The notes below the pieces were generated by a model. The model was given only the letters and a program-made list of their open reading frames with translations, made no database searches and was not told where the DNA came from. Positions 24,080 to 31,922 of a DNA stretch of 35,400 nt are shown in pieces (within the stretch, counting starts at the first letter, position 1; each line of letters begins with the position of its first letter). Made by a program: the position numbers and the translations under genes. The DNA lies in the IMG/VR virus record IMGVR_UViG_3300009370_000085, positions 1-35,400 of that record; one strand, written 5' to 3'. The stretch comes from a virus.

Positions 24080-24112
24080 CCAACCTCTGCCGGGAAGCAG
24101 AACTGATGAAGG

Positions 24113-26110
24113 ATGACCGTATCGACGACGAATAGTGCCGTCTCGTACACGGGCGACGGATCGACCACGGCGTTTGCCGTGACGTTCGAGTTCATCGACT
24201 CGTCCGAGGTCAAGGTCTATACGCGGGTCATCGCGAGCGGGATCGAGACGCTCAAGTCGCTCACCACCCACTACACGCTGGCCGGCGGGAGCGGGTTGAC
24301 GGGGACGGTCACGTTCCTGACCCCGCCTCCCTCGACCGAGCAAGTACACATCATCCGCGACACGACGCGGACGCAGCCAAACGACTTCACGCCTTCGCAG
24401 CGGTTCCCGAGCGCCAGTGTCGAGCGGGCGCTGGACCGAGCAGTGATGAGCGGGCAGGACATTCTCGGGACGGTATCTGACCGGGCAATAACGATTCCGG
24501 TCACGGACCCCGCGGCGGGCTCCGACCTGCCGAACGCAGTCGACCGCGCGAGCAAAGTCCTGGGTTTTGATTCTGCTGGCGTTCCGACAATGATCGAGAA
24601 CCTCGTAAGTGGAGAAAGCGTTACATCCACAGGTTCAACCACCGCGAGGACACTTGCTGAGCGTTTTTCCGAGATAAAAAACGTCAAAGACTTTGGCGCA
24701 AAGGGCGACGGCGTGACGAACGACACGGCGGCCGTCGAGGCGGCGATGGCTGCCGTGCCCTCGACGGGTGGACGGGTGTTCTTCCCAAACGGGACATATC
24801 TCGTGAAGGATGTCGAGATCCCGGCTGTCAGCGAAATCGAACTGTACGGCGATTCGGGGCGGTCGTGGACGGAGACGGGCGGCGCTCAGCTCAAGGCGCT
24901 CGACGGAACAGTGTCCTTCCTGCTCGCGAATACCAACTACGCTCAGAGCAGCGGAACAGCTGGGCCTCCCCTCGTGATTCGTAACCTTCGCTTCAACGGA
25001 GACGACCTCGCGACGGATTGCTTGATCCTGACGAATTTCCAATCCGAGGTGTCGGACTGCCACATCTTCGGCGCGACACGGGACGGTTTGCAACTGAGTT
25101 GCTCGATGGCGAACGGGGCGACGATTTCCAACAACAACGTGAACAGCCGCGTGCTCGGTTGCAAGATTCAGGACAACGGAAGGTACGGAATGAATCTTCG
25201 TTCGGACCTGTTTCAAGACAAGGTCACAGACGTGAACGCCGAGAACAATATCATTCACAACAACGGAGACGACGGCGTTAACTGTGATTCTTCGGGTGGC
25301 CTCACGTTCTTCGGAAACCGAGTGTTCAGTAACGACGGCTGGGACATGGACATCCTAAAGGCGGGTCCGGGAGTCATTATCCTATCGAACCATTTCGGCG
25401 CGCAGAATACCGAGACGATCGTCGAGTGGGGGGTGTCGGTAAGTCGTCAGGCGGCGGTGGCGATAAGGTCAATCGGAACGACAAGAACGGCGCTCCTAGC
25501 AAACAACCGTATCGCCGGAGTCGTGTACGTTCTCGAGGGTAGCTCGGCGACAGACGCAAGGCTGATGTCCGCCGGCAACGTCTATCAGAACACGGAGCCG
25601 GGTGACGCATACCTGTATCTCCAGTCTACGACAAAGATCGTTGTCTACTCTACCGGCGACTCGTTTGAGACGGCAGAGCCGTTCAGGTCGAACCTGACCA
25701 GCGGCAACAACGCGCAGTTCTTCGTCTCGAATTCGACATCTCGCTCAAAGGGGAAGACGTTGCCGCTGGACGGAGAGCATAACCCCGTGGGCAGTTCTGT
25801 TCCGGTGAAGTCGAGATCGGAAGTGGTTGCGTTCGCAGACGCAGACGCCACCCCATCGGTTGCCGGTGGGTATTTGTTCAAGACGGCAAATACGGGAGCT
25901 ACCACAATCACTGCACTCGATGACGGGCACGAGGGTCAGGTCATTCGTGTGATCTTCAATGACGCCAACACTACCGTCGATTTCACCGGAACAAACCTGA
26001 AGGGAAACGTCGGAGTGGATTGGTCTCCAGCGACAAACGATCACATGACGTGCGTGCATAACGCGGCGACCGGGCTGTGGCACTGCGACATCTCGGACAA
26101 CACAGCATGA
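24113..26110 (+). CDS. Tailspike 1 (beta-helix)
   Basis: 665 residues. Residues 1-150 are a T7 gp17-type N-terminal anchor (SYTGDGSTTAFAVTFEFID, then PSASVERALDRAVM). KNVKDFGAKGDGVTNDTAAV (about 190) starts a pectate-lyase-type beta-helix, which in podoviruses binds and often cleaves surface polysaccharide. The C-terminal 80 residues (GYLFKTANTGATTITALDDG and on) form a separate small beta domain. The anchor is GC-rich and the helix clearly AT-richer. Its stop overlaps tailspike 2 (ATGA). Catalytic residues cannot be named from sequence alone. Confidence 0.85.
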   Translation: MTVSTTNSAVSYTGDGSTTAFAVTFEFIDSSEVKVYTRVIASGIETLKSLTTHYTLAGGSGLTGTVTFLTPPPSTEQVHIIRDTTRTQPNDFTPSQRFPSASVERALDRAVMSGQDILGTVSDRAITIPVTDPAAGSDLPNAVDRASKVLGFDSAGVPTMIENLVSGESVTSTGSTTARTLAERFSEIKNVKDFGAKGDGVTNDTAAVEAAMAAVPSTGGRVFFPNGTYLVKDVEIPAVSEIELYGDSGRSWTETGGAQLKALDGTVSFLLANTNYAQSSGTAGPPLVIRNLRFNGDDLATDCLILTNFQSEVSDCHIFGATRDGLQLSCSMANGATISNNNVNSRVLGCKIQDNGRYGMNLRSDLFQDKVTDVNAENNIIHNNGDDGVNCDSSGGLTFFGNRVFSNDGWDMDILKAGPGVIILSNHFGAQNTETIVEWGVSVSRQAAVAIRSIGTTRTALLANNRIAGVVYVLEGSSATDARLMSAGNVYQNTEPGDAYLYLQSTTKIVVYSTGDSFETAEPFRSNLTSGNNAQFFVSNSTSRSKGKTLPLDGEHNPVGSSVPVKSRSEVVAFADADATPSVAGGYLFKTANTGATTITALDDGHEGQVIRVIFNDANTTVDFTGTNLKGNVGVDWSPATNDHMTCVHNAATGLWHCDISDNTA

Positions 26111-28347
26111 CCGTCACGACCTCATCAACGAGCGCGCTCTACAACGGGGACGGAACCACGGTGAGTTTTGCCGTGGACTTTCAGTTCTTCGCCACGTCCG
26201 AGCTGAAGGTCTACAAGCGGGTCGCGGCGACGGGCGTGGAGACGCTCCAGGTCGAGGGCACGGACTACGATGTGACGGGCGGCAGCGGGCTCACGGGCCG
26301 CGTTGATTTCGGCACGGCACCGCCGTCGACCGAGCAGGTTCACATCCGCCGGGAGAGCCCGAAGACGCAGCAGAACGACCTGACGCCGTCCAACCGCTTC
26401 CCCAGTGCGAGCGTAGAGCGGGCCTTGGACCGGGCGGCGATGCGGGACCAGGAGGACTCGAGGGAGCTGAGTCGCGCGATGCTGGGTCCGGTGACCGACA
26501 GCGTGGACATGACGCTGCCGAGCTCGGTGGACCGGGCATCCAAGGTGCTCGCGTTCGACTCGAGCGGCGCGCCTATCGCCAGCACTCAAGGCGACCAGAG
26601 TCTGCTGACGGTTACTGCAACGGGCACGACGACGGCACGGTCTCTGGCAGAGCGCGCGGTGGATGTAGTCCACGTAAAGGATTTTGGCGCGAAGGGTGAC
26701 GGCGTCACGGACGACGCCGCCGCTATCGACGCTGCTCTGGCTTTTGTGAGAGACACGGATGCCGTGCTCGACTTTCGCGATCCAAGCGGGCAGCACTACA
26801 TCAGCAGCACGGGGAATCACTTTGCGCGAGGCTGCGCTCTTCTTGGCTCCGAGAACTCTGGCGAGCGTCCTCATGGCGTATCGGGACCAGAGGGCACTCT
26901 TATCAGTTTCAAGTCCACTTCGGCAGCTAACCCAGGGATCAAGTTTGGGTTCAATACGTCCATTGCCGGATTTACTTTCTACTATCCCGACCAAAGTACC
27001 GGCGGGACGTTTACGACCTATGGGCCGACGTTGCAGGGCGATCACACAAGCGCAAAAGCGAGATCCTGCAACATCACGAACAACACGTTCGTGAACAGTT
27101 ACCACGCGATCTCGGACGGTGTCGCTGTCGCCTCTGGGAATTCTATGGGTTTCGGCCGGATCTCAGGCAATCGCATCTGTGCGCTGAGTGTGGGGGTGTC
27201 CATCGCTGCAACCGCGGCAGAGATCACGGTCGCGGATAACGTGTTCAGCTACGGATTTTGGGTACAGCGCAGTGCCGCTGCCTCAGCAACGATTTCGTCG
27301 ACAGCAACTGCGATCAGGCTTGGCGATTCGACTAACGAAAATCTAGACGGACTTCTGCTTGTCAATAACGCCATATACGGGTTCAATAAGGGTATTGACT
27401 GCACCGGGCGAATGAACCTGAATACCATTAGCAACGGGTACATCGATGGGTGTTACATCGGAATCGATGTGCATTCTGGTGGAGTAATCGGGTTCGCGAA
27501 CATTTCCAACATTGTATTTATATCAATTGACCCGAACGATGCGACGCGACTTGACGGGTGCGCGATTCGCATCCGAACGGCCGGCGTCATAGCGATGAAC
27601 GTGAATATCTCAGGGTGTTCGTTTACTCAGAGTAACGGCGACCAATTTGACTTGGCCTTCTCCCACGCTGCGTTTGGCGCAGTCAATATCTCTGGGTGCA
27701 TCTTTCGCAATGTTGGAGTCGCAGACACTGCAAGTCCTCAGTCGAAAGAGTACAACCACGTCAGGATCGACGAGAGTGCAAGCGCGGGCGGCTTGATCCG
27801 CGCCGTTGTAAGCAACTGCATGTTCTTCAATACGGCAAACCAAACCAACAGCGAGACAGTCGGCATCGAAATTGTCGACGCGCAAGAGATAACTGTAACC
27901 AACTGTTACTTCGAGCGGATGAAGGAATGCGTCCGCGTGACCAGCGCAGGCCGGCTTTTGATCGACAACTGCAACTCTCGGGCTTCTGTTTCTGGCAACT
28001 CAGATCTGGTGCTGACTTCTGTCGCGAACCTGACCGTAGGTAAGAACCACTGGTCGTCCGACGCCGCAGAAGATTCGGTGGCCTCTGCCGCGGCGCTGCC
28101 GCTGCCGCTCTCGACAATTGCAGAGTCCTACCTCGTGACTGGGACGGCCGACATTACGTCGATCACGGGCGGGTGGAAGGGCCGCAAGGTGGTGCTCTGG
28201 TTCAACGGCACTGCCGCGAGCACTGGCTTGACAGACGGGGGCACTCTCAAGTTGGCCGGCAACTTTGGTTACACGCCCGGCGACACGATCACGCTGATCA
28301 ACGTGGACGGGACGAACTGGCACGAGATTTCTCGGAGCGCGAACTGA
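26107..28347 (+). CDS. Tailspike 2 (beta-helix), paralogous anchor
   Basis: 746 residues. The N-terminal about 150 residues are clearly homologous to those of tailspike 1 (SALYNGDGTTVSFAVDFQFF, PSTEQVHIRRESPKTQQNDL, PSASVERALDRAAM). VVHVKDFGAKGDGVTDDAAA begins another right-handed beta-helix, with many Asn/Gly/Cys turn repeats, unrelated in detail to that of tailspike 1. The C-terminus (ITGGWKGRKVVLWFNGTAAS) is again a small beta domain. Its helix DNA falls to about 40-50 % GC. Two different spikes on one anchor type suggest two receptor specificities. Confidence 0.85.
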   Translation: MTVTTSSTSALYNGDGTTVSFAVDFQFFATSELKVYKRVAATGVETLQVEGTDYDVTGGSGLTGRVDFGTAPPSTEQVHIRRESPKTQQNDLTPSNRFPSASVERALDRAAMRDQEDSRELSRAMLGPVTDSVDMTLPSSVDRASKVLAFDSSGAPIASTQGDQSLLTVTATGTTTARSLAERAVDVVHVKDFGAKGDGVTDDAAAIDAALAFVRDTDAVLDFRDPSGQHYISSTGNHFARGCALLGSENSGERPHGVSGPEGTLISFKSTSAANPGIKFGFNTSIAGFTFYYPDQSTGGTFTTYGPTLQGDHTSAKARSCNITNNTFVNSYHAISDGVAVASGNSMGFGRISGNRICALSVGVSIAATAAEITVADNVFSYGFWVQRSAAASATISSTATAIRLGDSTNENLDGLLLVNNAIYGFNKGIDCTGRMNLNTISNGYIDGCYIGIDVHSGGVIGFANISNIVFISIDPNDATRLDGCAIRIRTAGVIAMNVNISGCSFTQSNGDQFDLAFSHAAFGAVNISGCIFRNVGVADTASPQSKEYNHVRIDESASAGGLIRAVVSNCMFFNTANQTNSETVGIEIVDAQEITVTNCYFERMKECVRVTSAGRLLIDNCNSRASVSGNSDLVLTSVANLTVGKNHWSSDAAEDSVASAAALPLPLSTIAESYLVTGTADITSITGGWKGRKVVLWFNGTAASTGLTDGGTLKLAGNFGYTPGDTITLINVDGTNWHEISRSAN

Positions 28348-28577
28348 TGACCTGGGAGGAGATCGGCCAGTACCTGCTTCCCGCGACGATCGTCTGGGCG
28401 TTCTGGATCACCCGCCAACTTTTGCAGATGCGGCGTGATCAGGACGAACTGCGCGGGCTCAAGCAGGCGGTCGAGGACAACGCGCGCGCGACGCGCGAGC
28501 TCATCTACTACATCCGCTGGAGCGTGAAGTTGCAAACTGGGCGCGACGCACCGCCGTACACGGGGGGGCCGGGCTGA
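28347..28577 (+). CDS. Small membrane protein, lysis cassette
   Basis: 76 residues. The N-terminal hydrophobic segment (YLLPATIVWAFWITRQLL, about residues 9-26) is followed by a charged coiled-coil-like region (RRDQDELRGLKQAVEDNARA). Start and stop overlap neighbours (TGATG at both sides). Placement directly before the endolysin suggests a lysis role such as a holin or pinholin, but one membrane segment is not decisive. Confidence 0.6.
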   Translation: MTWEEIGQYLLPATIVWAFWITRQLLQMRRDQDELRGLKQAVEDNARATRELIYYIRWSVKLQTGRDAPPYTGGPG

Positions 28578-28981
28578 TGCCGGCTTTCAGCGCGCGCTCG
28601 ACCGCGCGCCTGCTGACCTGTGACGAGAGACTGGTGGAGCTCTTTCGCCGGGTCGTGGTGCGCCACGACTGCACGATCCTGTGTGGCGCGCGCAGCGAGG
28701 CCGATCAGAACGCGGCTTTCGAGTCAGGCCGCTCGACCAAGCGGTGGCCGGAGTCGCGGCACAACTGCCCGGAGGAGGGGGTGCGCTCGCTGGCGGTGGA
28801 CGTGGCCCCGTACCCGATTGACTGGAATGACCTCGAGCGGTTCAACCGCTTCGCCTTCTACGTGTTCGGGGTGGCCGACTCGCTCCAGCTCCCCCTGCGG
28901 TGGGGCGGGAACTGGGACGGCGACGAGGATCTCGACGACCAGACCTTCTACGACCTCGTCCACTTCGAGGTGAAGCTATGA
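28577..28981 (+). CDS. Endolysin, M15-type L-Ala-D-Glu/D-Ala endopeptidase
   Basis: 134 residues, typical of T5-type endolysins. Zinc-site motifs are SRH (60-62) with AVDVAPYP (73-80) and DLVHFEV (126-132). WGGNWDGDED (109-118) is characteristic of phage M15C enzymes. It would cut the peptide stem of Gram-negative peptidoglycan. No signal peptide, so it depends on a holin. It is translationally coupled on both sides. Confidence 0.9.
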   Translation: MPAFSARSTARLLTCDERLVELFRRVVVRHDCTILCGARSEADQNAAFESGRSTKRWPESRHNCPEEGVRSLAVDVAPYPIDWNDLERFNRFAFYVFGVADSLQLPLRWGGNWDGDEDLDDQTFYDLVHFEVKL

Positions 28982-29523
28982 CCAGCGAGTTCTCGCAGCC
29001 TTTTCCGTCTCCGTCTCGACCGGCAGACCCAGGCGGGTCCGCTCCTCGTACTGCTGACGAAAGACGTGGTCAGGGATCCCACTGCGATGATGGCGCCGCG
29101 GTCCCGCAGGATCCTCGCAGCGACAGGGGTATCGGGTCACCCGGTAATTCGCAGGGCGATCTTGGAGCGGATGACCGCAGCAGCAAAACGTCGGCATCGC
29201 AGACTCGGTGGGACCGGGTGCAGCGTACCGACGCCGGGCTGGTGCGACCAGCCAAAACCCGCGGCCCGCGGTTCGAGGCGCTCGAGTCCGCAATCGAGCA
29301 ACTGCAGGTGATCGACCCGACCTTCACGGGGACGATGTACGCGATCTCGAAGCGGATGCGCGGGGTGGGCCACCAGCGCGTGGTGAACCTGATCACGGGG
29401 CAGACGCGCCCCTGGGCCATCTCGGCCCACATGATGTTTGAACTACTACGAGTCTTCCGCGAGTGCGGGAGTCTCAAGGCATCGGATTTCATGATGCCGA
29501 AGGAGGAAACGTGGCGGAAATAG
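28978..29523 (+). CDS. Hypothetical protein, uncertain start
   Basis: 182 residues from an ATGA overlap with the endolysin. The first 85 residues are polar, low in complexity and encoded by less biased codons, so a later start is possible. The C-terminal 80 residues (EQLQVIDPTFTGTMYAISKR, GVGHQRVVNLITGQTRPWAI, FELLRVFRECGSL) look like a folded helical domain of unknown family. A leftward frame 28976-29197 competes for the same N-terminal DNA. No function is assigned. Confidence 0.5.
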   Translation: MTSEFSQPFPSPSRPADPGGSAPRTADERRGQGSHCDDGAAVPQDPRSDRGIGSPGNSQGDLGADDRSSKTSASQTRWDRVQRTDAGLVRPAKTRGPRFEALESAIEQLQVIDPTFTGTMYAISKRMRGVGHQRVVNLITGQTRPWAISAHMMFELLRVFRECGSLKASDFMMPKEETWRK

Positions 29524-29738
29524 TGAACCTGAACGCGATTTTCGGTGGGAAACCATGGTTCAAGTCGGTGACAGCCTGGGGGCTCGTGGCGCTGGTCGGC
29601 GTCACGTCGGGTCTCGACGAGGCGTGCGCGGCCGGGATGCTCTCAGAGGCGCACTGCGTAACGGCGACGGCGTGGGCGACGAACATCGGTCTGGTTCTTA
29701 CTGCACTGGGCATCCGGCGGGCCGCGGGTGGGGGCTGA
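29511..29738 (+). CDS. Holin-like membrane protein
   Basis: 75 residues from GTG 29511, chosen because AAGGAGGAAA lies just upstream. There are two hydrophobic segments (SVTAWGLVALVGVTSGLD and ATAWATNIGLVLTALGI) separated by a short polar loop with two Cys, and a small basic end. Size, topology and location between endolysin and spanins fit a class II holin; sequence alone does not prove it. Confidence 0.55.
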   Translation: MAEIVNLNAIFGGKPWFKSVTAWGLVALVGVTSGLDEACAAGMLSEAHCVTATAWATNIGLVLTALGIRRAAGGG

Positions 29739-29946
29739 ACTGCTCGCCCCTTTCGCGAAGTGGGGGGCGGCGCTGGCCGGTGCCTGTCTGGCCGTCTGGT
29801 GGGTGCATCACCGGGTTCGGATTTCGGCGAAGGCCGAGCTCGAGCGCGACATGCACCGGGGGGTGATCGATGCGGTCGAAAAAGGTGAGCGCGCTCGCCG
29901 GCTCGCTCGTTTGCGCGATCGTCGCAAGCGCATCGACGAGCTGTAG
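29728..29946 (+). CDS. Inner-membrane spanin (Rz-like)
   Basis: 72 residues from a GTG overlapping the holin-like stop. There is an N-terminal membrane segment (WGAALAGACLAVWWVHHRV) and then a charged helix (ELERDMHRGV and RARRLARLRDRRKRIDEL). It is short for Rz but has the expected topology. The next gene begins inside it in another frame, the classical Rz/Rz1 arrangement, and encodes a lipoprotein. Confidence 0.65.
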   Translation: MGAELLAPFAKWGAALAGACLAVWWVHHRVRISAKAELERDMHRGVIDAVEKGERARRLARLRDRRKRIDEL

Positions 29947-30112
29947 GACGGTGTACGTGAAGGCGCCGATCCCGCCGCCCCCACTTGCGGGCGAGGAGGT
30001 TCGGCTCGAGCTCCATGCGCTCGAGGGCACCGAGACGTGCGAGGCGACGCGCGACTTCTTGCTCGATGAAGTGGGCCCCTACTTTGCCGGGCTGAGAGCG
30101 ATCCGCAGGTGA
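29870..30112 (+). CDS. Outer-membrane spanin lipoprotein (Rz1-like)
   Basis: 80 residues. The N-terminal signal KKVSALAGSLVCAIVASAST is followed by Cys (STSC lipobox, somewhat atypical) and then a Pro-rich stretch (APIPPPPLAGEE), as in Rz1. It starts 77 nt inside the Rz-like gene in a different frame. The two proteins would connect inner and outer membranes and fuse them in the last step of lysis, which implies a Gram-negative host. Confidence 0.65.
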   Translation: MRSKKVSALAGSLVCAIVASASTSCRTVYVKAPIPPPPLAGEEVRLELHALEGTETCEATRDFLLDEVGPYFAGLRAIRR

Positions 30113-30381
30113 AGCTCGGAGACAAGATCCGCCACGCGGCAACGCGGTCGGTGCGAAAGAGCGCGAAGATCGACGCATGGCTTCAGATCCACCCCGATCT
30201 GCGGGAGCGGCTCGACGAGGCGGCCGAGGTCTTCGCCGTGACGCGGACGAGCAACTTCGGCTGGCGCAAGTTCGCGAAAGTACTCGAGGAGGAGCTGCCG
30301 GATTTCCCCCCCGGCTATCAGCACGTCCAGGCTTGGTTCCAGCGCACCTACCCGGAGAGGTTCAACAATGGGAGTGGGTGA
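30109..30381 (+). CDS. Small protein with possible winged-helix domain
   Basis: 90 residues from a GTGA overlap. Basic N-terminus; the C-terminal half (FGWRKFAKVLEEELPDFPPG, HVQAWFQRTYPERF) has the look of a winged-helix/HTH segment, as found at the N-terminus of some phage metallophosphoesterases. It overlaps the metallophosphoesterase gene by 14 nt, so the pair may be a split version of a fused protein. Function is inferred only. Confidence 0.55.
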   Translation: MKLGDKIRHAATRSVRKSAKIDAWLQIHPDLRERLDEAAEVFAVTRTSNFGWRKFAKVLEEELPDFPPGYQHVQAWFQRTYPERFNNGSG

Positions 30382-31399
30382 CAAGATCCGAGACGAGGCG
30401 GCAGAGGTCGAGCGGGCGAGGGCGATGGGGGCCATCGCGGCGCAGGTACGCACGACGAAGGAGCTGCGCGCGCTCGTGCGAGGTTTGACGGACGAGCTCG
30501 AGGAGACGCGCCGCGACCTTGCGGTGGCGCTCGGCACGGGCGGGGCCAAGCCGATCAAGCTGCGCCCGGCGAAGGCGAAGGCGGGGGCGGTCACCCCCGT
30601 CTGCCTCTGGAGCGATTGGCACATCGAGGAGGTCGTCGAGGCTTACGCGACGGCCGGCCGCAACGAGTACAACCCGGAGATCGCGCGGCTGCGGTACGAA
30701 CGCCTCATGGGCCGCACGGTGGAGCGGATCCAGCAGGCTGCGAAGTGGAACTCGGTGGGGGAGATCGTCGTCTGGCTGGGTGGTGACTTCATGAGCGGCC
30801 ACATCCACGCGGACCTCGTCGAAGTGACCGCCTCAAGTCCGACTGAAACGGCCGTCCAGGTCTACGACTGGCTGCGGGAGGGGCTGCTCTACGTGGCAGA
30901 CGCCACGAAGTGCCGCGTGCTGGTCCCCACAAGCTACGGCAACCACGGTCGGATCACGACGGGCAAGCCGCGGATCGCGACGGCGGCAAGCCACAATCTC
31001 GAGCAGATGGTCTACCAGTCGCTGGCTCGCGACCTCAAACCCGACGACCGCTTCGTCTTCGACATCACGAAGACCGCGTTCAAGTACCTCGACCTGGGGA
31101 ACTACGTCCTGCGGTTCAACCACGGCGACGCTTTCCGGTACGGCGGCGGGATCGGGGGGATCCACGTCCCGCTCCAGCGGGCGATCGGGCGGTGGAACGC
31201 GGAGACCCCGGCCCAAGTCACCTGCATCGGCCACTGGCACCAGCGGCTCGACCTCGAGCACTCGGTCGCGAACGGCTCGCTGATCGGCACCAGCGAGTAC
31301 TCGCGGCGGTTCGGGTTCGAGGAACCGTCTCAGCAGATGTTCCTCGTGGAACGCTCTGCAAGGCGCAAGGGGGCGGTCTTCCCGCTCTGGGTGGACTGA
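30368..31399 (+). CDS. Metallophosphoesterase
   Basis: 343 residues. An N-terminal coiled coil (about 1-60) precedes a calcineurin-type phosphoesterase domain with all metal motifs: SDWHIEE (82-88), GGD (138-140), GNHGR (191-195), NHGD (251-254) and GHWHQ (288-292). The substrate is unknown; phage members are suspected to act on nucleic acids or nucleotides. ATG 30368 overlaps the previous gene by 14 nt, and its stop overlaps the next start. Confidence 0.87.
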   Translation: MGVGDKIRDEAAEVERARAMGAIAAQVRTTKELRALVRGLTDELEETRRDLAVALGTGGAKPIKLRPAKAKAGAVTPVCLWSDWHIEEVVEAYATAGRNEYNPEIARLRYERLMGRTVERIQQAAKWNSVGEIVVWLGGDFMSGHIHADLVEVTASSPTETAVQVYDWLREGLLYVADATKCRVLVPTSYGNHGRITTGKPRIATAASHNLEQMVYQSLARDLKPDDRFVFDITKTAFKYLDLGNYVLRFNHGDAFRYGGGIGGIHVPLQRAIGRWNAETPAQVTCIGHWHQRLDLEHSVANGSLIGTSEYSRRFGFEEPSQQMFLVERSARRKGAVFPLWVD

Positions 31400-31707
31400 T
31401 GGGTCGCAGGCGCAAAGAAGATCGCCTGCGGGACGTGTGGCAGTGGCTGCTGGACGAATTTCCTGTGCGCCGGCCTGCGACGCTGCGGGTCAAGCCACTG
31501 GACAAGGAGCATCAGGGCTATGTTCTGGACGGTCCTGAAGGCATCGAAGTCTGCATCGATGCGCGCTCGCCCCTCTGGGCGCAGACGGAAACGCTGATCC
31601 ACGAGTGGGCGCACGTCCGAGCCCGCCGAACGAAGCACGGCCCGGCGTTCCTCAAGGTGCAGTACGAGATCGAGGAGAGGTTCTGGCGGTGGCGCAAATC
31701 CTGTTAG
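31399..31707 (+). CDS. Putative SprT/WLM-type zinc metallopeptidase
   Basis: 102 residues from a TGATG overlap. The single zincin motif LIHEWAHVRAR (HEWAH at 68-72) is followed by TKHGPAFLKVQYEIEERF, whose His80 could be the third ligand, as in SprT-like minimal proteases. No signal peptide. It might cut DNA-bound proteins or host targets, but the substrate is unknown. Confidence 0.68.
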   Translation: MGRRRKEDRLRDVWQWLLDEFPVRRPATLRVKPLDKEHQGYVLDGPEGIEVCIDARSPLWAQTETLIHEWAHVRARRTKHGPAFLKVQYEIEERFWRWRKSC

Positions 31708-31907
31708 ACATCGACGACCCGGTCGCGGAGACGGCCGCGCGCCTGATCGCGCACCGCTCGCACGAGGGGTTCAAGGAGTACGGTGCGCGTTCGATTCTCG
31801 AGCGCAAATTCCAGGCGCTCGACCTGTGCAACGAGGCGATCGACGAGGCGGTCGACATGGTCATCTACCTCGTGGCGCTGCGCGAGAAACTCAAGGCGCT
31901 GAAGTGA
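31689..31907 (+). CDS. MazG-like all-alpha NTP pyrophosphohydrolase fragment-type protein
   Basis: 72 residues from GTG 31689, overlapping the previous gene by 19 nt with GAGGAGAGG upstream. The pattern GFKEYGARSI then LDLCNEAIDEAVDMVIYL fits the helical core of small phage MazG-like proteins (E..E ... E..D metal residues). A nucleotide pool role is possible. The call rests on a short pattern. Confidence 0.45.
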   Translation: MAQILLDIDDPVAETAARLIAHRSHEGFKEYGARSILERKFQALDLCNEAIDEAVDMVIYLVALREKLKALK

Positions 31908-31922
31908 GTGGGGGCTGAGCCG

